From assembly GCA_019084435.1 (NCBI GenBank), contig JAHRFV010000317.1, positions 1 to 6,952 on the forward strand: 6,952 nucleotides of DNA, written 5' to 3'. The notes beneath the pieces were generated by a model. That model searched no databases and was not told the DNA's origin. It was given only the letters and a program-made list of their open reading frames with translations. Source of the stretch: Dethiosulfatibacter sp. GTDB taxonomy: Bacteria > Bacillota_A > Clostridia > Tissierellales > Dethiosulfatibacteraceae. Each line of letters opens with the position of its first letter. Positions within the stretch are counted from its first letter, which is position 1. This document shows positions 1 to 6,620 of this stretch, one piece after another. Made by a program: the position numbers and the translations under genes.

Positions 1-803
1 TCTATGGCGTCCACAACCTCATAGGCTTCTTCAACAACACACTCTCTCAAAGACATATGAGTTTGCTTTCTATCCCATGGACACCCGTCCGGACCTCTCA
101 ATAAAACCATAAGGTTTTTCAAATCATTTATATTATACATGTCTAACATTGTAATATCAATACTTTCAACAAAAATATATGTGGAATAGTCATAATATTC
201 TTGTCTATCTAACTCGAATAATGAAATATGTTCTCTTTTATTTCTTAATATGTCCATAAAAATGACATTCGTATCGTCGGGATATATTTCCGTCAACTCA
301 ATTTTAATTTTGGAAGCTAGCGCTTGGTTTTCCACACCGCAAATAATATTGTTGGAATGTATGTCAAATTTATATTTGTCCGCCATGTGCCCATCAATGA
401 TATTGAATCCAGCATTTTGAGAACCAGACATCTTAATTGCCTTGTCAATGAAACTACAGCCGTCGACTAACTCTATTGATATGTCATTGCCACCGGATAA
501 ATAGCTTTCTGTGATCTTGTCTCCAATATGTGGAGAGCCCGGCACTAAGTAAATAATTTCACCATATTGTGCCAAAGCACAATCAATTCTTTCTTTGATT
601 TTTCGATAGACTTGCTCAAGATTTTCTTCCTTCTCAAAGATTTCATCAAAAGCCTCAAGATTTTCGAAGCTGTTCTTCATTATAACAGGATGCCTGATAG
701 TTCTGGCGTATTTCGGTTTTTCGCTTTTTATCAAATTGAAGGCTTTGTAATTCAAATCTTCAAGGCTTCCCGTTCCTAGCCCCACAATATACAATTTGTG
801 CAT
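1..803 (-). CDS. mazG: MazG/YabN-type fusion: tetrapyrrole methylase-like domain plus nucleotide pyrophosphohydrolase (3' end cut by the window)
   Basis: The frame is open from ATG at 803 to the left edge: 267 codons of a protein that is usually about 480 residues, so the stop lies outside. Residues 1-210 resemble the SAM-dependent tetrapyrrole methylase fold: an N-terminal VGLGTGSLEDL loop, a PGSPH motif near 89-93, and YPDD near 174-177. Residues 230-267 start a MazG domain, with GPDGCPWDRKQTH (237-249) and the first metal-binding half-motif EEAYE (258-262). MazG enzymes hydrolyse nucleoside triphosphates to monophosphate and pyrophosphate, and are thought to clean or balance the nucleotide pool. 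The methylase half has no settled substrate. The start is fixed by AGGTGA four bases upstream; this site overlaps the flippase stop codon, and only eight bases separate the two genes, suggesting translational coupling. The order flippase-mazG matches yabM-yabN of B. subtilis. The catalytic second half of MazG cannot be judged here. Confidence 0.93.
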   Translation of the reverse strand, partial: MHKLYIVGLGTGSLEDLNYKAFNLIKSEKPKYARTIRHPVIMKNSFENLEAFDEIFEKEENLEQVYRKIKERIDCALAQYGEIIYLVPGSPHIGDKITESYLSGGNDISIELVDGCSFIDKAIKMSGSQNAGFNIIDGHMADKYKFDIHSNNIICGVENQALASKIKIELTEIYPDDTNVIFMDILRNKREHISLFELDRQEYYDYSTYIFVESIDITMLDMYNINDLKNLMVLLRGPDGCPWDRKQTHMSLRECVVEEAYEVVDAI

Positions 804-811
804 TATATCAC

Positions 812-2419
812 CTATTTCATAAGTTTTAGTTTGTTCATGAGTTTATATAGTTTTTCACCTTTAGGCAATAACGCCATATCTTCTTTGTTAATAGTTCCGG
901 TAATCGGCAACGCAACAAAATATACTGCAATACCACCCACGATTGCAATCAAAGCTGAAAGCTTTACGCCTATGATGTTTGCACCGCCATGATAGACAGC
1001 ATAAACCACCACTCCCATGATCGATGATGCAATGAGAGGCCTTATGGCAATTCTGAATAGTCTTACTTTCACTTCTGTATACTTGTTGATATCCCAGTAA
1101 TTGAGAGCAGCAGCTGTCAGATAAGCCGCTATTGTACTCAAGGCAGCACCCTTGACATTCAAGGAAGGCATCCCAACTAGTATGTAGGTTAGGACAATTT
1201 TCACAATCGCCCCAATAGCCAAGTTCTTAACTGGGATTCTTTGCTTATCTACTGCCTGTAATATAGCAGTGAGCGATTGTACGACTGTTAGAAAAACAAC
1301 ACTGATTGCCAATATTGCCAGTAATTGTCCGACACTCTTATGTTTATCCGGTCCCAGAGCAGGGTAGAACAGTTTGATTATGGGTTCGGCTAGAATATAT
1401 AGCCCAAAAGCTGATGGCAGGCCAATAATCAATGAAGTCCGCATTCCCAGATCAGTAGTCTGGTTCAGTGCTTCTTTGTCTCTTCTGGTATATGCATTAG
1501 AGATGCTAGGGACAAGACTCATGGTAATCGCTATGGAAAAAACCTGCGGAAAATTAATAAACGTCTGAGCTGTACCACTAAGTTGACCATATAAGTCAGT
1601 AGCCTCAATCACTGAGTAACCTATCTGTGCCAATCTCATAGATACCAATTTAGCATCTATTAATCCCATTAAAGGAACGATAGAGGCACCAAGGGTTATT
1701 GGAATGGCAATAGCCAGCAACTTTCTGAAAACTCTTCCAGGTTCTTCTTCAGTATTGTTTGCTGCATTATCAATCTTTTCATGAATGCTTTTCTTATGTC
1801 TGGCATATATGAATAGAATAAAAATAAAACCTGCAAGACCCCCTGCAGAAGCACCGAATGACGCCCCTCCAGCTGCCTGCTGAAGACTAGTTCTAGACAA
1901 CATATAGGCCAGAGACAACCCTACTATAAATCTGACCAACTGTTCCAATACCTGGGACAAGGCTGTAGGCATCATATTCTGCATGCCCTGGAAATAACCT
2001 CTGTAGACACTCATAACAGGTACAATCAACAGGGCTGGTACCAACCCTAACAATGAATAATAGGTTCCAGGATAACCGATTGCTTGGGCTATATTTCTAG
2101 CAAATACAAGAACGGTTAATGATGAAACAACACTAACAACTAAAATAACTCTCATTGAGAGTTTAAATATCTGATGGGCGCCTTGTGGATTTTCAAGGGC
2201 CATTTTTTCAGAAACTAGTCTGGCCACAGCTGTTGGAAAGCCAGCTAGTGATATGACAAGCAGTAGGTTGTACACCTGATAAGCAGGTTGAAAATAACCA
2301 ATACCCTCTGTGCCTATGAGATTTGTGAGTGGAATTCTATATATAGCACCTATTATCTTTACAATTAATCCTGCAGTTCCTAGAACGGCAGCACCCTTCA
2401 AAAAGTTGTTTCCGGACAT
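812..2419 (-). CDS. SpoVB/YabM-family polysaccharide (lipid-linked saccharide) flippase, MOP superfamily
   Basis: This is a 535-residue integral membrane protein with many hydrophobic segments along its whole length, as expected for the roughly 14-helix MOP-superfamily transporters (SpoVB, YabM, YtgP/MurJ, Wzx). Family marks include the N-terminal LKGAAVLGTAGLIVKIIGA (residues 7-25), IGTEGIGYFQPAY (35-47), and the YRGYFQGMQNMMPTA block (139-153) leading into an SQVLEQ helix. A charged cytoplasmic loop lies near 206-230. The family moves undecaprenyl-linked envelope precursors across the membrane; SpoVB is needed for spore cortex and YtgP for lipid II. Which substrate applies here cannot be read from sequence. 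The adjacent mazG favours the YabM branch. ATG is preceded by GGAGGA with a six-base spacer, a strong site. The gene lies 45 bases after the DUF5317 gene with no terminator between, so it is likely the second gene of a three-gene operon. Family call is firm; the exact orthologue is not. Confidence 0.92.
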   Translation of the reverse strand: MSGNNFLKGAAVLGTAGLIVKIIGAIYRIPLTNLIGTEGIGYFQPAYQVYNLLLVISLAGFPTAVARLVSEKMALENPQGAHQIFKLSMRVILVVSVVSSLTVLVFARNIAQAIGYPGTYYSLLGLVPALLIVPVMSVYRGYFQGMQNMMPTALSQVLEQLVRFIVGLSLAYMLSRTSLQQAAGGASFGASAGGLAGFIFILFIYARHKKSIHEKIDNAANNTEEEPGRVFRKLLAIAIPITLGASIVPLMGLIDAKLVSMRLAQIGYSVIEATDLYGQLSGTAQTFINFPQVFSIAITMSLVPSISNAYTRRDKEALNQTTDLGMRTSLIIGLPSAFGLYILAEPIIKLFYPALGPDKHKSVGQLLAILAISVVFLTVVQSLTAILQAVDKQRIPVKNLAIGAIVKIVLTYILVGMPSLNVKGAALSTIAAYLTAAALNYWDINKYTEVKVRLFRIAIRPLIASSIMGVVVYAVYHGGANIIGVKLSALIAIVGGIAVYFVALPITGTINKEDMALLPKGEKLYKLMNKLKLMK

Positions 2420-2425
2420 GTTGTC

Positions 2426-2431
2426 TCCTCC
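2426..2431 (-). promoter_or_regulatory. Ribosome binding site of the flippase gene
   Basis: GGAGGA on the minus strand sits six bases before the ATG at 2419. It supports this start, which also places the conserved family N-terminus at residue 7. Confidence 0.85.
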
Positions 2432-2439
2432 GTTGTCAA

Positions 2440-2475
2440 TATCTGATGTTAGTTATCTGAAATGTTATCTGAATA
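2440..2475. repeat. Short direct repeats around the end of the DUF5317 gene
   Basis: TATCTGA occurs three times, at 2440, 2454 and 2466. The last two belong to a 12-base tandem unit (2452-2463 and 2464-2475) that starts with GTTATCTGAA in both copies and differs only in the last two bases. On the coding strand this is a repeated TCAGATAAC, and the first copy contains the TAA stop of the DUF5317 gene. Replication slippage is the simplest origin. No function is evident, though it lies just upstream of the flippase ribosome site. Confidence 0.6.
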
Positions 2476-3052
2476 GATTTCTTGAATACCTTACATTTGA
2501 TCCTTTTCTAATGCTCTTATCAGTCATGGCATACTGTATAAAAACAACAGTGGCAAAAAACAAAATAATGTCTCCTATGGTTAAGACGATTGGGTACACA
2601 AATATTCCTTCAAAGGATATAAATGCCCCCATATAGAACTTGGATTCGGGTATGATTGTGAAGTATCTAACATTGCCTGTTCTAATCAATTCGAATATTT
2701 CCGCGCTGAATGCCTTCTCTGCTGCCGTTGAGGTTATTCCCACCTTTATACCATTCAAAATTAATATGATAAAATTATATACAACGCCTACAAAAAACAA
2801 AAACATGAATTTTATGGATTTATTTGATAGAATGCCAGCCATTATCAATATGTAAGAAACAATAAGTATACCGTCTCTAGTATTATTGCCTAAATCAGAC
2901 AGCCCTATGTTCAACACAAACACAAAAAACTGAAATAATACACCCGCAATTATAAGCAACGGATATTGAATTGTCAAATAGCCAATTTTCTCCAATTTTC
3001 CTTTTCTTAGTTTTCCAATTATCAAACCAATAATGACTGCGTATAAAAACAA
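2465..3052 (-). CDS. DUF5317 family integral membrane protein, function unknown
   Basis: This 195-residue protein is mostly hydrophobic. Likely membrane segments lie near residues 2-13, 24-47, 61-75, 81-100 and 150-177, with a polar stretch at about 102-140 and a basic C-terminal tail (179-195) likely on the cytoplasmic side. The NFIILILNGIKVG block (93-105), ending a helix in an asparagine-glycine pair, and the late TIGDIILF block (158-165) resemble the NG...MPV and SIGD signatures that I associate with DUF5317 proteins of Clostridia. No catalytic motif is visible, and no function is known for the family. The start is TTG at 3052: AGGAGGA lies six bases before it, and the next ATG is far inside. 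It is the first gene after a promoter and is followed by the flippase and mazG genes, so a role at the cell envelope is plausible but only by association. Confidence 0.78.
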   Translation of the reverse strand: MFLYAVIIGLIIGKLRKGKLEKIGYLTIQYPLLIIAGVLFQFFVFVLNIGLSDLGNNTRDGILIVSYILIMAGILSNKSIKFMFLFFVGVVYNFIILILNGIKVGITSTAAEKAFSAEIFELIRTGNVRYFTIIPESKFYMGAFISFEGIFVYPIVLTIGDIILFFATVVFIQYAMTDKSIRKGSNVRYSRNLFR

Positions 3053-3058
3053 ATCGAT

Positions 3059-3065
3059 TCCTCCT
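3059..3065 (-). promoter_or_regulatory. Ribosome binding site that decides a TTG start for the DUF5317 gene
   Basis: AGGAGGA on the minus strand is six bases from the TTG at 3052. This near-perfect anti-16S match makes TTG the start, giving an N-terminus that begins MFLYAVIIG at the first membrane helix. Confidence 0.85.
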
Positions 3066-3089
3066 GATTGATATAATGCTAATTTATTT

Positions 3090-3118
3090 ATTATATATCA
3101 ATTCAAATCCAACTTCAA
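3090..3118 (-). promoter_or_regulatory. Sigma-A-type promoter for the DUF5317-flippase-mazG operon
   Basis: On the minus strand, TTGAAG (3118-3113, four of six bases matching TTGACA) is followed by a 17-base spacer and a perfect TATAAT (3095-3090). Transcription would begin near 3083, leaving a leader of about 30 bases with the AGGAGGA site. It lies between the hpf terminator and the DUF5317 gene, where a new transcription unit is expected. Confidence 0.7.
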
Positions 3119-3139
3119 GATTCCATCATCATTTAATCA

Positions 3140-3172
3140 TTATAAAAGCCTGACATAACATGCCAGGCTTTT
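3140..3172 (-). terminator. Intrinsic terminator of hpf
   Basis: AAAAGCCTG (3144-3152) is the inverse complement of 3164-3172, giving a nine-pair stem. Read as minus-strand RNA, the stem continues through a G-U pair (3153/3163) and three more pairs to a three-base loop at 3157-3159; on the plus strand the same position is an A-C mismatch. The minus-strand RNA then ends in UUUUAUAA. The hairpin starts 17 bases after the hpf stop, so it is assigned to hpf. Confidence 0.85.
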
Positions 3173-3189
3173 TAATGTTGCTATTCAAA

Positions 3190-3717
3190 TCAATACTCCG
3201 GTTCAATTAATCCTACATTGTTATCTTTTCTCTTGTATACTACATTGACTTCTTCTGTATCTGCATTCAGAAAAACATAGAAATTGTGATTAACCAAATC
3301 CATTTGTAACGCAGCTTCCTCGACACTCATAGGCTTCACGGCAAATCTCTTGGTTTTTACTATTTTCAGGTCTTCTTCTTCGATGTCTAGTGGTTCGATG
3401 TTCTCAAATCTAATGGTATTCTGGCCATGTTTCTTACTCTGCAACTTAGTCTTATGCTTCCTGATTTGTCTTTCCATCGCATCCACAGCGCTATCTATTG
3501 AGCTGTACATATCATCTGTTACTTCTTCTGCTCTTATAACTGTTCCCGCAAAAGGTACTGTAATCTCAATTATCTGTCTCAACTTTTCAACGCTTAATAC
3601 CACATTGACTTCCACATCCTTATAGAAGAATTTATCGAGCTTTGAGATTTTCTTTTCCACTGTGTCCCTTAAACTATCGGTGACACTGATGTTTTTTCCA
3701 AATATTTTAGTATTCAT
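3190..3717 (-). CDS. hpf: Long-form ribosome hibernation promoting factor (HPF/YvyD/RaiA family)
   Basis: This 175-residue protein has the two-domain layout of long HPF. Residues 1-95 form the S30AE-type ribosome-binding domain (KIFGKNISVTDSLRDTVEKK at 4-23, YSSIDSAVDAMERQIRKHK at 71-89). An acidic linker follows at about 104-119, then the C-terminal dimerisation domain from 123 (RFAVKPMSVEEAALQMDLVN, then FYVFLNADT at 147-155). In the family, the N-terminal domain binds the 30S decoding region and blocks tRNA and mRNA sites, while the C-terminal domain joins two 70S ribosomes into inactive 100S dimers in stationary phase or stress. GGGG eight bases before the ATG at 3717 supports the start. 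It follows comF after 211 bases, as comFC-yvyD in B. subtilis, but the next gene here is not secA. Homologues are often under stress or starvation control; no clear alternative sigma factor site was found. Confidence 0.96.
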   Translation of the reverse strand: MNTKIFGKNISVTDSLRDTVEKKISKLDKFFYKDVEVNVVLSVEKLRQIIEITVPFAGTVIRAEEVTDDMYSSIDSAVDAMERQIRKHKTKLQSKKHGQNTIRFENIEPLDIEEEDLKIVKTKRFAVKPMSVEEAALQMDLVNHNFYVFLNADTEEVNVVYKRKDNNVGLIEPEY

Positions 3718-3778
3718 ACGTCTGTCCCCTTTCTTTTGTTTGTATTTATTTTATACCCAGGTACAAGGGTTTAAAAAC

Positions 3779-3806
3779 CTTATTATTGTTGTATGATGAT
3801 TGTCTA
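3779..3806 (-). promoter_or_regulatory. Weak candidate promoter for hpf
   Basis: On the minus strand, TAGACA (3806-3801, five of six to TTGACA) is followed by a 16-base spacer and AATAAG (3784-3779, four of six to TATAAT). Another -10-like TATAAA at 3755-3750 has no matching -35. In such AT-rich DNA either may be chance. No terminator is seen after comF, so hpf might also be reached by readthrough. Confidence 0.3.
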
Positions 3807-3808
3807 TT

Positions 3809-3884
3809 TATGCATAAAATGTTTTAAACATCTGTTGATAAACCTGTTAATAAGTCGTGTTTCAATACTTTTTTATGTGGATAA
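3809..3884 (-). promoter_or_regulatory. Cluster of DnaA-box-like 9-mers upstream of hpf
   Basis: On the minus strand there is one perfect match to the DnaA box TTATNCACA: TTATCCACA at 3884-3876. Three further 9-mers in the same orientation differ at one position: TTATTAACA (3853-3845), TTATCAACA (3841-3833) and TTATGCATA (3817-3809). All lie between comF and hpf. A single perfect box plus near matches may bind DnaA, but the region is very AT-rich, so part of the cluster may be coincidental. There is no dnaA or dnaN gene in the window to suggest an origin. Confidence 0.4.
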
Positions 3885-3928
3885 CTTATGGTTTTTTATT
3901 TATATACTGATAAATATTCAATAAACTC

Positions 3929-4636
3929 TTATCTAGCTAAAGCTAAGCATACTATTTTGTTAGCGCCATTCTGTTTTAAAACCTTGGAGCACTCATTGAC
4001 AGTTGCACCAGTCGTATATATGTCATCCACCAACAAGATCTTGCTAGGCACCGACACCCCTTTGCTTATTTCGAAAGCACCTGATATATTGTTCCACCTT
4101 GCATATCCTTCCAGTCGATTTTGAGGTGTTGTGTCTTTGTTTCTCTTAACTAATTTTAACATAGGTAGCCCTAAATTAAAAGAAATATAACTTGCCAACA
4201 ATTCTGATTGATTATACCCTCTTTTCAACTCCTTGGATTTATGAATAGGTACGGGCACAACAGCGCTAATATCAGTTAAATCAACATCTTTAAGGAATTT
4301 CACCATCTGATATCCAAACATTTTATATAGGTATGATTTGTTATGGTATTTAAAGTCATTGATGAGTGTTTTGGTTTTGTCCCTGTATTGAAATAGTGCT
4401 AGGCTTTTATCAAAAACCTTCTGCATTTTGACACAATCGCTGCATAAATCTTCATCATGATCCATTGGCTTCGAGCATTTGATGCAAAGTACACCCTCCA
4501 ATCTTGAAAGCAAGCTTTCACAATGCAGGCAGATATAAGATGTATTTATGTATGGTGTTCTGTAGCCACAGATAAGACAGGTGTTTTTTTCTGGTAACAG
4601 TATTTCCGCAATGTCTCGCAACATGCTATCAATCAA
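3929..4636 (-). CDS. comF: ComF family protein: zinc-finger plus phosphoribosyltransferase-fold DNA-uptake/amidophosphoribosyltransferase-like protein
   Basis: This 235-residue protein has normal ComF/ComFC length. The N-terminal part carries four Cys-x2-Cys pairs (C20/C23, C36/C39, C51/C54, C65/C68), suited to binding zinc. The C-terminal part is a type I phosphoribosyltransferase fold: VVPVPIHKSKELKRGYNQSE (126-145), TPQNRLEGYARWNNISGAF (170-188), and the PRPP-loop ILLVDDIYTTGAT (200-212) with its Asp-Asp pair intact. In naturally competent bacteria ComF proteins act at the cytoplasmic side of DNA uptake with ComFA and single-strand DNA proteins. Many non-competent Clostridia also keep the gene, so this alone does not show competence. 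The start is TTG at 4636, as AAAGGA ends nine bases upstream; the ATG four codons later is too far from that site. It begins 13 bases after recD2, implying co-transcription. Confidence 0.93.
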   Translation of the reverse strand: MIDSMLRDIAEILLPEKNTCLICGYRTPYINTSYICLHCESLLSRLEGVLCIKCSKPMDHDEDLCSDCVKMQKVFDKSLALFQYRDKTKTLINDFKYHNKSYLYKMFGYQMVKFLKDVDLTDISAVVPVPIHKSKELKRGYNQSELLASYISFNLGLPMLKLVKRNKDTTPQNRLEGYARWNNISGAFEISKGVSVPSKILLVDDIYTTGATVNECSKVLKQNGANKIVCLALAR

Positions 4637-4645
4637 ATCTTCACG

Positions 4646-4651
4646 TCCTTT
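4646..4651 (-). promoter_or_regulatory. Ribosome binding site that decides a TTG start for comF
   Basis: AAAGGA on the minus strand overlaps the recD2 TAA stop (4652-4650) and lies nine bases before the TTG at 4636. The spacing to the next in-frame ATG would be 21 bases, so the TTG is preferred. The overlap suggests coupling to recD2 translation. Confidence 0.7.
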
Positions 4652-6620
4652 AGTAGTATTGTTTTATTTGTGATAATCTATATTTTAGTCCCGAATATCT
4701 TTCGGAAGTCTTATTGTTTTGTATCATCATTCTAAGGTACTTTTCATTACCAACCAACACAACCAGTTTTTGTGCTCTTGTAACGGCTGTATAAAACAAA
4801 TTCCTATTCAACAGCATCGGGGGTGCCCAAGTGACAGGTATTATGACCGCCGGAAACTCACTACCTTGACTTTTGTGGACAGTTACAGCATATGCCAGTA
4901 TGATTTCATCTAATTGAGTGAAATCGTATCTGACCTCTCGTTTTTCGTCAAACTCAATCCATAGGCATTCATCTCTGTTATCAATAAACCGTATATGACC
5001 TATGTCTCCGTTGAAAATACCTTCCCCTTTTTCAGTCTCCTTACCCGCAACGGCTATCTCCCATTTTACCTGATAATTATTCTTTGTTTGCATGACTTTA
5101 TCTCCTACACGATAGACAATATCACCAAATTTTTTTTCTGTCTTTATATCCGATGGAGGATTTAAAGCTGCTTGTATTCTTCTATTTAGTTCTATGGTCC
5201 CTGATATTCCCTTTTTCATAGGCGTGAGGACCTGAATCTCTTCCATGCCGTTAAATCCGTAATGAGATGTCAGACGATCAGCACAAAGTGTTACAATAGT
5301 GTCCGCAATATTGCCCTCTTCTTCTTTGATGAAGTAGAAGTCCCCTTCTTTGATATTATATGTCGGCATTTCACCATTATTGATATGGTGTGCATTAACT
5401 TTGATCAGACTTCTTTCTGATTGCCTGAATACCTTGTCAAGCTTTGTAGTAGGAATGACCTCTGAATCAATAATATCGCGAAGCACGTTTCCTGCACCGA
5501 CCGATGGTAGCTGATCCACATCACCCACCAATACAATTCTGCTTCCTGTCTCAATAGCTTTTAGCAATGAGTTCATTAATAAGATATCCACCATGGACAC
5601 TTCATCTACTATGATTACTTCATATTCAAGTGGTGAATGCTCATTTTTGTTGAAGAACAAAGTGCTGGTATCTTCGCTGAAGTTGTATTCCAGCAGTCTA
5701 TGGATGGTTTTGGCTTCTTTATTGGAAGTTTCTGTAATTCTTTTGGCCGCCCTTCCTGTCGGTGCGCAAAGGGCAGTTTCTTTCCCCATTATTTCAAACA
5801 TTTTAATCAATGTGTTTATAACAGTTGTTTTACCGGTTCCAGGTCCTCCGGTGATGACAGAAACACCATTCTGTACTGCCTTTATCACGCTTTCCTTTTG
5901 CTTTTCAGTTAACTGTTTAATACTTTCTCTTTCAATCTCTTCAATGATCTGTTCTAGATCACCGTCAAATCTATTTTTAAAATTCAAATGCAAATTGGTT
6001 ATTTTGTTGGCTGTTCCTGTCTCAGCATAATAGTAAGGAACATAATAAATAGCGTCAGAACCATCAATGTTTTCGACAAATATCTGACCCCTGAATGCCA
6101 TGTTGGATATAACAGCATCTATGTAGGATATTTTTACATTCAAGACTTTCTCTGACTTTTCCTTCAAATAAGGTTTGTTTAAATATGTATGTCCTTCCCC
6201 GGCGGACTCCATCAGTACATGTCTGATGCCAGCCTCTATCCTGAATTCAGAATTATTGCTGATGCCCATTGTTGCAGCGATCTTATCAGCTAGCTTAAAT
6301 CCTATTCCCTGGATGTCTTCAGCTAATTTATAAGGGTTTTCCTTTACGTTCTTTATAGTATCAGTGCCATATCGTCTATATATTTTCACGCTATAAGCAG
6401 GGGATATTCCATATTTCTGAAGGTAGATCATAATCTCTTTCAGTTCGATCTGCTCTCTATAGCTCTCGATTATAATATCGGCCTTCTTTTCTCCAATCCC
6501 TTCTACCTCAGTAATTCTCTGAGGTTGATACTGCATTATTTCTAAAGTCTCATCTCCAAAAAGTTCAACAATTTTACTTGCTGTTGATTTGCCTATACCC
6601 TTTATTAGACCAGATGACAA
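4650..6620 (-). CDS. recD2: RecD2 (YrrC-type) SF1B 5'-3' DNA helicase, intact frame from a TTG start
   Basis: From the TTG at 6620 the frame gives 656 residues; the natural gene is 738 codons from ATG at 6866, but its second codon is TAA (see the next entry). Numbering from the TTG, tandem helix-hairpin-helix motifs span about 1-120 (SGLIKGIGKSTA, EVEGIGEKKA, DIQGIGFKLA). The helicase core follows: Walker A ITGGPGTGKTT (256-266), motif Ia CAPTGRAAKRI (285-295), Walker B VIIVDEVSM (335-343), motif III LVGDVDQLPS (364-373), a late VTVHKSQGSEF motif (579-589) and YTAVTRAQ (610-617). RecD2 unwinds DNA 5' to 3' and serves in repair and replication-fork upkeep in bacteria, independently of RecBC. 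All helicase motifs look intact. A TTG start is possible: AAGGA lies five bases upstream. This product would lack the small N-terminal domain. Family call is firm; the start in the living cell is not. Confidence 0.93.
   Translation of the reverse strand: MSSGLIKGIGKSTASKIVELFGDETLEIMQYQPQRITEVEGIGEKKADIIIESYREQIELKEIMIYLQKYGISPAYSVKIYRRYGTDTIKNVKENPYKLAEDIQGIGFKLADKIAATMGISNNSEFRIEAGIRHVLMESAGEGHTYLNKPYLKEKSEKVLNVKISYIDAVISNMAFRGQIFVENIDGSDAIYYVPYYYAETGTANKITNLHLNFKNRFDGDLEQIIEEIERESIKQLTEKQKESVIKAVQNGVSVITGGPGTGKTTVINTLIKMFEIMGKETALCAPTGRAAKRITETSNKEAKTIHRLLEYNFSEDTSTLFFNKNEHSPLEYEVIIVDEVSMVDILLMNSLLKAIETGSRIVLVGDVDQLPSVGAGNVLRDIIDSEVIPTTKLDKVFRQSERSLIKVNAHHINNGEMPTYNIKEGDFYFIKEEEGNIADTIVTLCADRLTSHYGFNGMEEIQVLTPMKKGISGTIELNRRIQAALNPPSDIKTEKKFGDIVYRVGDKVMQTKNNYQVKWEIAVAGKETEKGEGIFNGDIGHIRFIDNRDECLWIEFDEKREVRYDFTQLDEIILAYAVTVHKSQGSEFPAVIIPVTWAPPMLLNRNLFYTAVTRAQKLVVLVGNEKYLRMMIQNNKTSERYSGLKYRLSQIKQYY

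Noticed and set aside
567..992. Plus-strand open frames of 64-70 codons at 567-779 and 798-992
   Set aside because: They lie opposite mazG and the end of the flippase gene, which have clear family motifs and ribosome sites. The plus-strand frames show no recognisable motif and no good ribosome site.
3144..3173. The hpf terminator read as a plus-strand terminator
   Set aside because: It has a T-run on the plus strand too, but no plus-strand gene lies upstream, and the extended stem pairs fully only in minus-strand RNA (G-U instead of A-C).
3740..3790. Sigma-H or sigma-B style promoter for hpf, as known for yvyD of B. subtilis
   Set aside because: AAGGTTTTT near 3775-3783 faintly resembles a sigma-H -35, but no GAAT-type -10 follows at the right distance.
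3885..3928. Possible terminator just after comF (TTTATT/AATAAA dyad on the minus strand)
   Set aside because: The stem is made only of A-T pairs, the loop is long, and no U-run follows. It does not meet the standard for an intrinsic terminator.
3888..4124. Plus-strand 78-codon frame over the end of comF
   Set aside because: It lies mostly opposite the conserved PRPP-loop region of comF and has no ribosome site or known motif. No separate gene is supported.
5593..6030. Plus-strand frames opposite recD2 (5593-6030 and 5637-5912)
   Set aside because: These are antisense shadows of the conserved RecD2 helicase core. Their hydrophobic composition follows from reading the complementary codons.
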